Shown: positions 1-7,488, numbered from the stretch's first letter. The stretch: 64,000 bases of DNA from an uncultured Flavonifractor sp. (GCA_947346365.1 CANAAV010000006.1:1-64000), one strand, 5' to 3'. Notes: a model not told the origin generated them from the letters alone. Numbers and translations are program-made.

Positions 1-48
1 TGGTGTGTCACGACTTCATTCTACCAGAGACTGCAAACCTTGTCCTTT

Positions 49-123
49 TTATTTGCGCAACTTATTGTACCTTATCATGGCTTCAGCGCCGTAAAAATAG
101 CTTCCTGAATTTGTGTCCAACAT
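49..123 (-). CDS. Small 24-aa ORF with strong RBS, unknown function
   Basis: The minus strand reads ATG at 123 to TAA at 49 and encodes a 24-residue peptide beginning MLDTNSGSYFYGAEAM and ending in YNKLRK. A near-ideal Shine-Dalgarno (AAAGGAGGAAATT) sits directly before the ATG, and a hairpin at 146-189 lies just upstream of it. That arrangement resembles a leader peptide or a small gene of a mobile element. The gene it would lead lies outside the window. No family is recognised. Composition is AT-rich like the next 1.5 kb and unlike the rest of the window. Confidence 0.4.
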   Translation of the reverse strand: MLDTNSGSYFYGAEAMIRYNKLRK

Positions 124-145
124 AATTTCCTCCTTTGAGCATAGC

Positions 146-189
146 AAAACGGCGCTTCGCCCCAGAAATGGGAGAAAAAGCACCGTTTT
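146..189 (-). promoter_or_regulatory. Hairpin upstream of the small ORF
   Basis: Inverted arms AAAACGGCGCTT (146-157) and AAGCACCGTTTT (178-189) pair at 11 of 12 positions. On the minus strand the hairpin lies immediately 5' of the Shine-Dalgarno of the 24-codon ORF, so it could act as an attenuator or terminator. This is inferred from position only. Confidence 0.35.
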
Positions 190-276
190 CATAAATTGTT
201 TTGTTGTTAGTACATTACCAGGCTTGTCTGCTGTCTAAAAATAATAGATTTTCTCATGTCAGGAAGTTATGTTATC

Positions 277-441
277 TAGGCCTTGTTTGAAAATTGTTAA
301 CACGTCCAAGAGGCGGGCCTTTTTCCGCCTGGACAGCGGGGTTTTCCCTTGAAATCCGTCAGGATTCCTGCGTCAAAACCCCTTGCCAGTCAAAAAATCC
401 CTCGCCCTTGGGCATATTCCCATTTTTTCAAACAAGGCCTA
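277..441. repeat. MITE-like element, copy 1, with TA duplications
   Basis: A 161-bp unit (279-439) begins GGCCTTGTTTGAAAA and ends TTTTCAAACAAGGCC, which are perfect 15-bp terminal inverted repeats. It is bracketed by TA dinucleotides at 277-278 and 440-441. A second copy lies at 47461-47598 and a half copy at 3381-3418. Open frames run through it (a peptide containing LGIFPFF) but have no ribosome binding site. The TA duplication suggests mobilisation by a Tc1/mariner or IS630-type transposase, but no transposase is present here. Confidence 0.75.
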
Positions 442-740
442 ACCTCAGCTTTATATCACCCGGGACTTGTATTCATTGTGCCGATATGCAGGGCCATATT
501 TTGCGAGAAGATGATCCAAGTGTCATCTGGCCGCCTGTTCATGAAAATTGTCCCTGCCAAATCCGTTCGCTTTCTGCTTCCCCATCCGGTACGGCCACTG
601 AAGATGGGCTTGATGGTATTGATTATTACTTGTTTACTTACCGCCAAATATTTCCGGTGAAAGAAAATTTCTTCTTTATGCCAGCCTATCATAATAACAC
701 GCCGTTTACAGGCTCACTATCTCAATTTCATATCCTATAA
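442..740 (+). pseudogene. Possible phage minor head protein remnant
   Basis: Directly after the MITE, the plus frame encodes a stretch with CIHC followed about 20 residues later by PPVHENCPC. The spacing C-x2-C...PPxHxxCxC is the C-terminal signature of SPP1 gp7/Mu F-type phage head morphogenesis proteins. No start codon, ribosome binding site or preceding domain exists, because the frame enters from the repeat. It is best read as a broken 3' fragment, and its 3' end overlaps the end of rpiA on the other strand. The match rests on one motif, so it could be chance. Confidence 0.3.
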
Positions 741-1404
741 ACAATCCTGATTCGAGTACTCCTACAATATTTTTTATTGAGGCCTCCAATGAACTGTCGA
801 CTTCAGTAAAAACTGCATCAAGTATATAATTCCCATTTTCCGTGATAATTGGACCGTCCTTAGCCTTTCCTGACAAGCGCAAGCGCACATTGTTTGCGCC
901 CAGTTCATACAGTCGAGTAGCGACAGATTTATATGCTTCTGGGACACATTCAACAGGAATAGGGAAATTTTGACACAGTTTTTTCACGAACTTACTCTGA
1001 TCAACAATGATATATGTCTTTGGAGAATTTGACATAATTAATTTTTCGTTAAACATGGCGCCGCCCCGTCCTTTAATTAACCAGCCGTTAGCAGAAACTT
1101 CATCGGCCCCATCAAACCCCCAGTCTGGTCTGACATCGTTAATGGTTGCAACAGGAATTCCAAGGGCGATGCATGCCATGCGGATTTCATTAGATGTAGG
1201 AATGGCAGTAATACTTATATCTTCGCTCTTAATCCTCTTTGCAATTTCCTGAACCGCTAAAAATGAAGTCGAGCCGGAACCGAACCCAATTACATCACCG
1301 TCTTTTACATATGATGCAAGTTTTTTCGCGATTACTAATTTTTCATTATAATTTATTATTTCCTGAGACCACTCCATATTAAAGTATGCTTCATTCCACT
1401 TCAT
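706..1404 (-). CDS. rpiA: Ribose-5-phosphate isomerase A
   Basis: Interconverts ribose 5-phosphate and ribulose 5-phosphate in the cytosolic non-oxidative pentose phosphate pathway. The sequence shows the RpiA motifs in order: GFGSGSTS (phosphate-binding loop), DGADEV, KGRGGA and the FNEKLI segment carrying the catalytic Glu. The product is 232 aa from ATG 1404, which has GAGAGG 12 nt upstream; TTG 1434 and ATG 1416 are in-frame alternatives with poorer spacing. About 20 extra residues precede the usual RpiA start (NEKLVIAKKLASYV). The gene is distinctly AT-rich next to a GC-rich backbone, beside a MITE and a phage-like fragment, so horizontal acquisition is likely. It stands alone with its own promoter. 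Confidence 0.9.
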   Translation of the reverse strand: MKWNEAYFNMEWSQEIINYNEKLVIAKKLASYVKDGDVIGFGSGSTSFLAVQEIAKRIKSEDISITAIPTSNEIRMACIALGIPVATINDVRPDWGFDGADEVSANGWLIKGRGGAMFNEKLIMSNSPKTYIIVDQSKFVKKLCQNFPIPVECVPEAYKSVATRLYELGANNVRLRLSGKAKDGPIITENGNYILDAVFTEVDSSLEASIKNIVGVLESGLFIGYEIEIVSL

Positions 1405-1500
1405 TTGCTTTTTCATCCTCTCTATTTCTTTCAAATTAAAAAGAACATGGTTCCCCTTTTACTGTAAAATATTTCATAGCTATATAATTATTTCTTAATT

Positions 1501-1529
1501 AGTATACTTCGCTTTTTCGAATTTATCAA
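1501..1529 (-). promoter_or_regulatory. Sigma-A-type promoter of rpiA
   Basis: Minus strand TTGATA (1524-1529), 17-bp spacer, TATACT (1501-1506), about 90 bp upstream of the rpiA start. The surrounding 1435-1700 stretch is AT-rich and holds no credible gene. Confidence 0.7.
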
Positions 1530-1700
1530 GAAAATATATTTTTTCATGATCAGCTATAAACAACACCTCTTGAATTTGAATCTTTCTTCGTCACTCCTGG
1601 CTTATTCATGGCAGCAGAGGAGACACTGTCCAACAGAAACATATTTAATATGGTGGGATGGAGTGGTAGAAGCGGGCGGTAGGTTCACAGATGGTCCAAA

Positions 1701-1748
1701 CAAAAAGGCCGCTTGCAGGGGCCCCGCAAGCGGCTGGCTTTTTTTTCT
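1701..1748. terminator. Bidirectional intrinsic terminator
   Basis: A hairpin with GCCGCTTGC/GCAAGCGGC arms (1708-1734) has a T-run on the plus strand (eight T's after TGGC) and CTTTTTG on the minus strand. On the minus strand it ends the DUF1700/DUF4097 transcript. Confidence 0.8.
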
Positions 1749-1777
1749 TATTTTCTATCAGGAAGTAATTTATATTA

Positions 1778-2650
1778 TTAACAGTTAAAATCTACCCAGA
1801 TATCTCCCATATCATCTTCCACGTCCAGGCTGTAGGAACCGCCGGAGCGGCTGGCGCTGCTATGGCGGTTCTCACCGTTGACATAGACTTCTCCCATGCT
1901 GGTTTCCAACTCATAGTCATAGCGTTCTTCGCCCTGGCTGAGCCGCAGGGTCACTTCACCCATATTGGCGTCCACGTCGATATCGCCCTGCAAATCGCCT
2001 TCCAGCGTGACGTCGCCCATGTCGTCGTCCACATCCAGACGTTTGGTGACTGTGAGCCCGGAGGCATAAATGACGCCCATATTGTTGACGAGCGACCCTT
2101 CGCCCAGCACAGAGTCCCACAGGTACAGATCCCCCAGAGAGCACTCTACTGTCAGCTTTTCTACGCTCAGGTCCTGAAGGTCAACGTCGCCTAAGCTGTT
2201 ATGGATTTCAAGTTCCGCCAAGGCGGTCTGCTGGGGAACATAGATAGTGGCCGAAGCCGTTACGCCAAGGGGAGAGGGTCCTTTGGAGCGGCTGTACACC
2301 CGGAGAGTACCGTCCTCCTCCTGCGTGTAATTCAGGTCATATCCGCCTCCGTCCCAGCTCAGCCAGAGACCGAAGTCGTCCCCGCTCTGAACTGTCACGT
2401 CGCCTAGGGCGATGTCTATGTCCAGTTTGGTAAAGGGTTCCAGGTGGTCCCGCTCCAGCCAGCCCGAGGGGATGGAGGTATATTCGGCAGGGGCATCTAT
2501 GGAGGGGGAGATTGAGCTCCTGCCGCCGCTATAATACAGGCTCATCGCTCCGGTATCCGCGCCGCTCAGCCTTCCGGTCAAGGCCAGCAGTCCGCCTGAC
2601 ATCACCAAAAACGCGCCCGCGCCCAGCAGTATTTTGGTCAGTTTCTTCAT
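1778..2650 (-). CDS. DUF4097-like membrane-anchored beta-strand protein
   Basis: A 290-aa protein with one N-terminal membrane segment (about residues 7-29, LGAGAFLVMSGGLLAL). A long extracytoplasmic region follows, built of repeating strands with LGDV, MGDV and MGEV motifs, typical of the DUF4097 family of right-handed beta-helix-like proteins. Family function is unknown; members are usually paired with HAAS/DUF1700 proteins and thought to take part in membrane signalling. Its ATG overlaps the stop of the upstream DUF1700 gene (ATGA), so the two are translationally coupled. Confidence 0.8.
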   Translation of the reverse strand: MKKLTKILLGAGAFLVMSGGLLALTGRLSGADTGAMSLYYSGGRSSISPSIDAPAEYTSIPSGWLERDHLEPFTKLDIDIALGDVTVQSGDDFGLWLSWDGGGYDLNYTQEEDGTLRVYSRSKGPSPLGVTASATIYVPQQTALAELEIHNSLGDVDLQDLSVEKLTVECSLGDLYLWDSVLGEGSLVNNMGVIYASGLTVTKRLDVDDDMGDVTLEGDLQGDIDVDANMGEVTLRLSQGEERYDYELETSMGEVYVNGENRHSSASRSGGSYSLDVEDDMGDIWVDFNC

Positions 2651-3237
2651 GTCCGGGCCTCCTTTCTGCCGGCAATCCGCCGCAGCAGAGCCGCTACCCC
2701 TCTAAGACACAGTCCGGCCAGAGCAAAGGAGCCTGCAATCATCAGCAGTCCAAGCCCGGCGGTGAGCATTCCCAATCCGGAAAAGTACATCATAGTGCTC
2801 AGCCCCGCCTGAAACAGCAGGGAAAAGCTGCGGGTGCTGGCGTACAGTCCGGCGAGGATACAGGCCACGCCGCCTATGCTCACCGCAGCTGCGGTTACGA
2901 TTACCGCCAGTATGACGGCGGCCACCACGGCCACCGCCGCAGCCAGCAGCGGCAGGGCGATTGGGGCGGCGCACAGAGCCAGCAGGGCAGTCCACAGTCC
3001 GCCCAGGCCCCGGCGGTTCTGTGTCGGCGGCGCGGCCTGCTGCATCGGGGTGTGGCCCAGCACCCGGTGGGCCAATTCCGCCGGAGAGCCCAGCTCCCGC
3101 ACCACCTGGCCGGCCCCCTCCGGACCGGCCTCGTCAAAATATTCTTCGTAATAGGCCAAAATACGTTCCAGCTCCGCTGGGGTCATCCGGCCCACCAGCA
3201 GCGCTTGCAGCTGTGCCAGGTATTCTCCTTTGCCCAT
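2647..3237 (-). CDS. DUF1700 (HAAS-type) membrane protein
   Basis: A 196-aa protein. The N-terminal about 75 residues match the DUF1700/HAAS pattern (MGKGEYLAQLQALL...AYYEEYFDEAG...VVRELGSPAELAHRVL), followed by several hydrophobic segments in an Ala/Val/Leu-rich C-terminal half. ATG 3237 is chosen because GGGCGGAG lies 5 nt upstream; an in-frame ATG at 3282 lacks a site. DUF1700 genes usually sit in a PadR regulator-DUF1700-DUF4097 cassette. Here the PadR gene is missing and a sigma-A promoter directly precedes the gene. The exact molecular role is unknown. Confidence 0.8.
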   Translation of the reverse strand: MGKGEYLAQLQALLVGRMTPAELERILAYYEEYFDEAGPEGAGQVVRELGSPAELAHRVLGHTPMQQAAPPTQNRRGLGGLWTALLALCAAPIALPLLAAAVAVVAAVILAVIVTAAAVSIGGVACILAGLYASTRSFSLLFQAGLSTMMYFSGLGMLTAGLGLLMIAGSFALAGLCLRGVAALLRRIAGRKEART

Positions 3238-3303
3238 GTCAGCTCCGCCCTTTCTCCAGCGGCTGGGTATGGCCGCGGCCATACCGCCGTGTGATCTGCT
3301 TTC

Positions 3304-3332
3304 ATTTTAGTTCCGAAAAACCTGCCGTGCAA
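3304..3332 (-). promoter_or_regulatory. Promoter of the DUF1700-DUF4097 pair
   Basis: Minus strand TTGCAC (3327-3332), 17-bp spacer, TAAAAT (3304-3309), about 65 bp upstream of the DUF1700 start. The half MITE copy lies about 50 bp further upstream. Confidence 0.7.
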
Positions 3333-3380
3333 GAAAGGTTCCCTTAAAAAGTCTTTAAAAATCATTAAAAAACCTGGTCA

Positions 3381-3418
3381 GGCCTGGTTTGAAAAATGGG
3401 AATAGGCCCAAGGGCATT
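3381..3418. repeat. Half copy of the MITE-like element
   Basis: Begins GGCCTGGTTTGAAAAATGGG and continues AATAGGCCCAAGGGCATTG. This is the outer 38 bp of the element at 279-439 in inverse orientation with few mismatches. The other half and the second TIR are absent, so it is a decayed or deleted copy. Confidence 0.65.
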
Positions 3419-3422
3419 GTAA

Positions 3423-3460
3423 ACGCCGCCTTGGCGGCACAAGGCCCGCCAAGGCGGCGT
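3423..3460 (-). terminator. GC-rich hairpin after the zinc-ribbon gene
   Basis: Perfect 15-bp arms ACGCCGCCTTGGCGG (3423-3437) and CCGCCAAGGCGGCGT (3446-3460), 20 nt past the stop of the minus-strand gene at 3480. The downstream T-run is weak (GTTTAC). Confidence 0.6.
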
Positions 3461-3479
3461 GAAATAAGGCGTTTTTTAT

Positions 3480-3908
3480 TTAGCCGTCCTCATCATGGCT
3501 GTGCCCGCAGCCACAGTCGCAGCCGTCCTCCAAATCGAGGGCAAACTTCTGCTCGCAGCTGGGACACTGAATTACGCCCTCTTCCAATACGTCCTCGTCA
3601 ATGACGAGAGTTTCACCGCAATTGGGACACTCAGTCTCAAAAAAATCGTCGTCTCCGCAGCAGCAGCCATCCTCGTCCTCATCCTCATCAAAGACCAGCT
3701 TTTCCACGTCGGCCAAGTCGTCGGACAGAGCGTCAATCTCCTCGCCCAGAGCCTCGGAACTCTCCTCCAGATCTTCGATAGACAGGCCCACTTCCTCCAA
3801 GATGCCGATCATCACAGAGATGAGCTTACCTTCCTTGGATTTTTCGGTGTCGATATCCAGACCTTCGGCCAAGCCCTTCAGATAGGCAACCTTTTCAGAA
3901 ATCGTCAT
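3480..3908 (-). CDS. Acidic CD1247-type zinc-ribbon protein
   Basis: A 142-aa, strongly acidic protein. Residues 1-60 match the CD1247 N-terminal domain seen in clostridia (MTISEKVAYLKGLAEGLDID...). A Glu/Asp-rich linker with CCCGDDD follows, then a zinc ribbon (CPNC near residue 94, CPSC near 115) and a C-terminal CDCGCGHSH tail able to bind metal. Function is unknown. Its nearest same-strand neighbour is efp, 226 bp upstream across a duplicated GC-rich spacer, so it may be transcribed with efp. Confidence 0.75.
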   Translation of the reverse strand: MTISEKVAYLKGLAEGLDIDTEKSKEGKLISVMIGILEEVGLSIEDLEESSEALGEEIDALSDDLADVEKLVFDEDEDEDGCCCGDDDFFETECPNCGETLVIDEDVLEEGVIQCPSCEQKFALDLEDGCDCGCGHSHDEDG

Positions 3909-3960
3909 AGCAGTCTCCTTTTCCTTTCGGCCGTATACGGCTGTTTAATGGTGGGTTTTC

Positions 3961-4138
3961 GTCTGCGCGGTTCGCTGTGCGCCGAGCTCCCGGACGCGCG
4001 GCGCTTATAGGACGCGCCTTGCGCCCTCCGCTTCGGCGCACTGCTTACCGCTGCGCGGAAAATCCGCGCCGCTCGGGGCGCCTGTTTTTCCGTCTGCGCG
4101 GTTCACTGTGCGCCGGCTCCCGGACGCGCGGCGCTTAT
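3961..4138. repeat. Direct repeat copying the 3' end of efp
   Basis: Two near-identical segments of about 48 bp, 3961-4009 and 4092-4138 (GTCTGCGCGGTTC...CGGACGCGCGGCGCTTAT), lie in the efp to zinc-ribbon spacer. The efp-proximal copy runs into the efp stop codon at 4135-4137. The segment between them is GC-rich and contains a GCGCGGAAAATCCGCGC hairpin. It looks like a local duplication and has no coding potential. Confidence 0.65.
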
Positions 4139-4704
4139 GCCTTGCAGCGCTCCAGGTATTCGCCCGTGCGGGTGTCGATCTTGATTTTATCGCCGGGGTT
4201 GATGAACAAAGGCACCTTGATTTCGGTTCCGGTCTCCAGAGTGGCGGGCTTGGTAACGTTGGTAGCGGTGTCTCCCTTGAAGCCGGGATCGGTCTCCGTG
4301 ACCTCCAGCTCTACGAAGGTGGGGGGCTCCACGGCAAAGATTTTGCCTTTATAGGAGTTGATCTTGCACACCATGTTTTCCTTCACGAACCGGAAATTGT
4401 CTCCCAGCATCTCGCTGCCGATGGGCACGAGATCAAAGGTCTCGGAGTCCATGAAATAGTACAGATCGCCGTCGTTATAGCTGTACTCCATGTCCTTGCG
4501 CTCCACGTAGGCCTGCTCGAATTTGGCGGTGGGGTTAAAGGAGGTCTCAGTGACGCCGCCGGTGATGACGTTTTTCATCTTGGTGCGCACAAAGGCCGCG
4601 CCCTTGCCGGGCTTCACGTGCTGGAATTCGACCACCTGCATGACCTGACCGTCCATTTCGAAGGTCACGCCATTGCGGAAATCGCTGGCAGAAATAGTAG
4701 GCAT
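4135..4704 (-). CDS. efp: Elongation factor P
   Basis: Rescues ribosomes stalled at polyproline stretches. The 189-aa product has the three-domain EF-P layout: N-terminal KOW-like domain ([18 protein letters not shown]), then two OB domains (ending [23 protein letters not shown]). The tip loop [10 protein letters not shown] carries Lys34, the position modified in many EF-Ps; the modification type cannot be read from here. The start is ATG 4704 with GGAGG 10 nt upstream; an upstream in-frame ATG at 4725 is disfavoured. It lies 82 bp downstream of a proline-type peptidase gene on the same strand, a common pairing in Firmicutes. Confidence 0.96.
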   Translation of the reverse strand: MPTISASDFRNGVTFEMDGQVMQVVEFQHVKPGKGAAFVRTKMKNVITGGVTETSFNPTAKFEQAYVERKDMEYSYNDGDLYYFMDSETFDLVPIGSEMLGDNFRFVKENMVCKINSYKGKIFAVEPPTFVELEVTETDPGFKGDTATNVTKPATLETGTEIKVPLFINPGDKIKIDTRTGEYLERCKA

Positions 4705-4786
4705 TGCTATCCATCCTCCAAACAAAGGTATTTTATACTTCTTGCGAACCTATTTTACCTTATTCTTCCCCTCTTTGCAAGTCTTT

Positions 4787-5851
4787 TTACAGAATGATAA
4801 GCTCTTTGGGGGATTTTGTGATGTCAATGCATCCGTCCTCGGTCAGAATGGTCACATCCTCAATGCGCACCCCAAAGCGGCCGGGCAGATAGATGCCCGG
4901 CTCGGCGGACACGCAGGCTCCCGCCGGCAGGGGCTTGTCGTTCCTGCTGTTGGCGTTGGGAGACTCATGGATCTCGATACCCAGGCTGTGGCCGTAGCCA
5001 TGCCCGAAATACGCCCCATATCCGGCGCTTTCAATCACCTTTCGGGCGGCGGCGTCGATATCCCTGCCGGGTACTCCGGCCTTCGTAACGGCAATGCCCG
5101 CCAGCTGGGCCTGAAGCACCGTGTCATAAACCTTGCGCATCTCGTCCGTGGGCTCCCCCAGGGCTACGGTACGGGTCATGTCGGAGCAGTAGCCGCCATA
5201 TTTGCACCCGAAATCCATGGTAATGAACTCGCCCTTTTGGACGGGTTTGTCCCCGGGGACGCCGTGAGGCAGGCTGCCGTTGGGGCCGCTGACCACGATG
5301 GGGTCAAAGGACATCTTCTCCGCCCCCAGCAGAAGCATGTCGTATTGGAGCTTGGCGGCAATTTCCTGCTCGGACATGCCGGGCTGGATAAACTTGCAGA
5401 TGTTGGAAAAGGCCTGGTCGGTAATCTCCTGGGCCTTTCGCATCAGGGCGATCTCCTCGGGGTCCTTGGAGGAGCGCAGGCCGTTCACCAGTTTTTGAGC
5501 GGGAAGCAGCTGGCAGGGGAAATCCTTGGTGTACTCGTTGAAGGTGGAGACGGTCATATACTCCTCTTCAAAGCCCAGCTTCCGGATGCCCAGATCTTGG
5601 ATGGCCTGGAGAATCAGGGCTTTATGGGGCGCGGCGGTAGTGGTCATGGTAATCGCCGCGCCGGCGACGGTTTTTTCCGCCGCCTCGATGTAGCGGGAAT
5701 CGGTGAAGTAACGGCACTGGTTAGGGGCAATTACCACCGCGCCCTCCCCGTGGAACCCGGCGGCGTAAAATTCACCGGGCTGACTGGTTACCAGCATGGC
5801 GTCCAGTCCAAATTCTTCCAGCTTGGCTGCAATCTGCTTGAGGTGGTTCAT
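4787..5851 (-). CDS. M24 family Xaa-Pro aminopeptidase
   Basis: A cytosolic metallopeptidase (354 aa) likely removing N-terminal residues before proline. It has a creatinase-like N-terminal domain (residues 1-125, containing YFTDSRYIEAAEK) and a pita-bread catalytic domain. Metal-ligand regions are visible: MDFG...YCSDMTRT (two Asp), HGYGHSLGIEIHE (His) and SAEPGIY...VRIEDV (two Glu). RBS AAAAAGGAG lies before ATG 5851. Directly upstream of efp on the same strand. The inverted-repeat element at 5882-6044 ends only 30 bp before its start and may supply or disrupt its promoter. PepP and PepQ are not separable by eye. Confidence 0.9.
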   Translation of the reverse strand: MNHLKQIAAKLEEFGLDAMLVTSQPGEFYAAGFHGEGAVVIAPNQCRYFTDSRYIEAAEKTVAGAAITMTTTAAPHKALILQAIQDLGIRKLGFEEEYMTVSTFNEYTKDFPCQLLPAQKLVNGLRSSKDPEEIALMRKAQEITDQAFSNICKFIQPGMSEQEIAAKLQYDMLLLGAEKMSFDPIVVSGPNGSLPHGVPGDKPVQKGEFITMDFGCKYGGYCSDMTRTVALGEPTDEMRKVYDTVLQAQLAGIAVTKAGVPGRDIDAAARKVIESAGYGAYFGHGYGHSLGIEIHESPNANSRNDKPLPAGACVSAEPGIYLPGRFGVRIEDVTILTEDGCIDITKSPKELIIL

Positions 5852-5881
5852 GGGATTCGCGCTCCTTTTTCATAGTAATTT

Positions 5882-6044
5882 AGAACCTGTATTCATAACC
5901 GGGGAATGCTGGATTGGCAGAGGATTTTGCCGGCAATCAAGGCAAATTTTCGCAGGCATCCTGGCGGATGGCAAGAAAATTTAACGCAGAGTGGCGGTAA
6001 AAAAGACGCCAAGACAGCGTCAAACGATTATGAATACGGGTTCT
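5882..6044. repeat. Second inverted-repeat (MITE-like) element
   Basis: A 163-bp segment with 17-bp terminal inverted repeats, AGAACCTGTATTCATAA (5882-5898) and TTATGAATACGGGTTCT (6028-6044), matching at 16 of 17 positions. It fills the gap between nfo and the M24 peptidase, and its right end touches the nfo stop codon (6044-6046). No ORF with a ribosome site. A half copy of its left end recurs at 22774-22788. Confidence 0.65.
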
Positions 6045-6895
6045 CAGGGATGTCCGGCTGATTGATAAAGACGCTTCATCGTCAAAGCGTCTGAGGCCTG
6101 GGTGCCTGCGCTCTCACAGATAAAGGTGGGGCTCCATCCCCGGCGGGCAACCTCCTGCATAAGAGGAGCCGGGTCGGGGCCAAAGGCCTGCTGGTCAAAG
6201 GTCAGGTGCATTTTCTCGCCCCCCTTGGGGGTAAACTCGATTTTGGAAAAATGGCTGTGGAAGCGCCTGGCCCTGTCCGCGCCCAGCACCGCCTGGATGC
6301 GGTCGAGCATACGCGCGCAGGCTTCATGGCCCTCCAGCTCGCCCAGCGAGCGGGCGTACAGGTGCCCAAAATCCACCGTTGGGACCAGACGGGCGTCCAG
6401 CGTGCACAGCTCCAGCACTTCGTCCAGATCCCCCAGCTGGTTGAGCTTTCCCATGGTCTCCGGACACAGGGCGATGTGTCCGTATCCCGCCCCGTCGCAG
6501 GCGTGCAGAACCTCCCGAAGGGAGGGGACGGCGATGTCCATGGCCTCCCGCCGGGTGCGCTTCATCAGTGCGCCGGAGTGGATCACCACCCGCCCGGCCC
6601 CCATCCAGTCCGCCGCCTGACAGGCCGCGACGATGTATCCGACAGTTTTTTTCAGGCTTGCGGGGTCGGGGTTTGCCAGATTGATGAAATAGGGGGCGTG
6701 GAGAGAGAGGGAGATTCCGTGCTCTCTTGCCGCGCTTCCCAGCATCCGGGCGGTCTCCTCCCGGATGGAGAGCCCCTTTCCGCACTGATATTCATATGCG
6801 TCCAGGCCCAGAGAGGAGAGCCACCCGGGAGCTTGGACAGAGGATTTAAAGGGGAAATTGCCGGCGTTGCCCGCCGGCCCAAATTTTGCGCTCAC
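6044..6895 (-). CDS. nfo: Endonuclease IV-like AP endonuclease
   Basis: A TIM-barrel zinc enzyme of the AP endonuclease 2 superfamily, probably cutting 5' to abasic sites in base excision repair. The 283-aa product keeps the metal-ligand motifs in order: SLHAPYFINLANP, VIHSG, CPETMGK, PTVDFGHLYAR, HSHFSK and FICES. The start is GTG 6895 with AAAGGAG 9 nt upstream. The GTG overlaps the stop of yqeG (GTGA), so the genes are coupled. The stop codon abuts an inverted-repeat element. It is shorter and more divergent than classical Nfo, so the gene symbol is provisional. Confidence 0.85.
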   Translation of the reverse strand: MSAKFGPAGNAGNFPFKSSVQAPGWLSSLGLDAYEYQCGKGLSIREETARMLGSAAREHGISLSLHAPYFINLANPDPASLKKTVGYIVAACQAADWMGAGRVVIHSGALMKRTRREAMDIAVPSLREVLHACDGAGYGHIALCPETMGKLNQLGDLDEVLELCTLDARLVPTVDFGHLYARSLGELEGHEACARMLDRIQAVLGADRARRFHSHFSKIEFTPKGGEKMHLTFDQQAFGPDPAPLMQEVARRGWSPTFICESAGTQASDALTMKRLYQSAGHP

Positions 6896-7401
6896 AGCGC
6901 CACGCTCCTTTGACTGGACAGGGTGCGGAAGGGCCACTCGGCGGCGTAACGCAGGTAACGCCCCGGATTGCCTGCCAGACGGATGGGCTCCACCAGCAGG
7001 GTGGTGATCCCCGCGCTGCGTCCCCCCAGAATATCGGTAAATATCTGGTCGCCTACAATGGCGGTTTGGGCGGGGGTGCAGCCCATGCGCGCCATAGCCT
7101 CGCGGAACGCGCCGGGCCGGGGCTTGCCCGCGTGGGCAGTGAAAGGGACGCCCAGGGTCTGAGAAAACCGTTTCACCCGCTCCGGCCGGCGGCTGTTGGA
7201 CAGCACGAAAAGGGCGATGCCCTGGGCGGCCAGCGCCGCGGACCAGTCCCGCAGGGCCTGGTCCGGCTCCGGCACGCGGTAGGGGACCAGGGTATTGTCC
7301 AGATCCGCCAGCAGCAGCCGGATTCCCCGGCCCGCCAGAGCGGCCGGGTCGATATTGTAGACGCTTCGCCCAGTCCAGTGGGCCAGCAGGGGAAAGGGCA
7401 T
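6892..7401 (-). CDS. yqeG: YqeG-family HAD phosphatase
   Basis: A 169-aa HAD IIIA-type hydrolase. The catalytic DLDNT motif is at about residues 33-37 (LLLADLDNTLVPY), with motif II LSNSRR and motif III/IV KPRPGAF...VGDQIFTDILGG, as in B. subtilis YqeG, a putative phosphatase of unknown substrate. The start is ATG 7401 (AGAGG upstream); in-frame upstream residues to 7452 overlap the promoter. First gene of a yqeG-nfo operon. Confidence 0.9.
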   Translation of the reverse strand: MPFPLLAHWTGRSVYNIDPAALAGRGIRLLLADLDNTLVPYRVPEPDQALRDWSAALAAQGIALFVLSNSRRPERVKRFSQTLGVPFTAHAGKPRPGAFREAMARMGCTPAQTAIVGDQIFTDILGGRSAGITTLLVEPIRLAGNPGRYLRYAAEWPFRTLSSQRSVAL

Positions 7402-7443
7402 GGTTTCACCTCTTCTATTTCCAGGTTTTCTCGCATAGCAATG

Positions 7444-7472
7444 ATTATACACGCATCCTACTCTCTGGACAA
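7444..7472 (-). promoter_or_regulatory. Promoter of yqeG-nfo
   Basis: Minus strand TTGTCC (7467-7472), 17-bp spacer, TATAAT (7444-7449). It lies within the 5' region of the divergent plus-strand gene at 7489, so the two genes are tightly back-to-back. Confidence 0.7.
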
Positions 7473-7488
7473 GGGGGAACTGCCTGCT

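Noticed and set aside
294..660. Protein-coding reading of the MITE (peptides containing LGIFPFF)
   Set aside because: The frame is inside a repeat bounded by inverted ends, without ribosome site; better explained as non-coding.
4673..5875. 400-aa plus-strand frame over efp and the M24 peptidase gene
   Set aside because: Antisense to two clear genes; composition typical of a third-position GC shadow.
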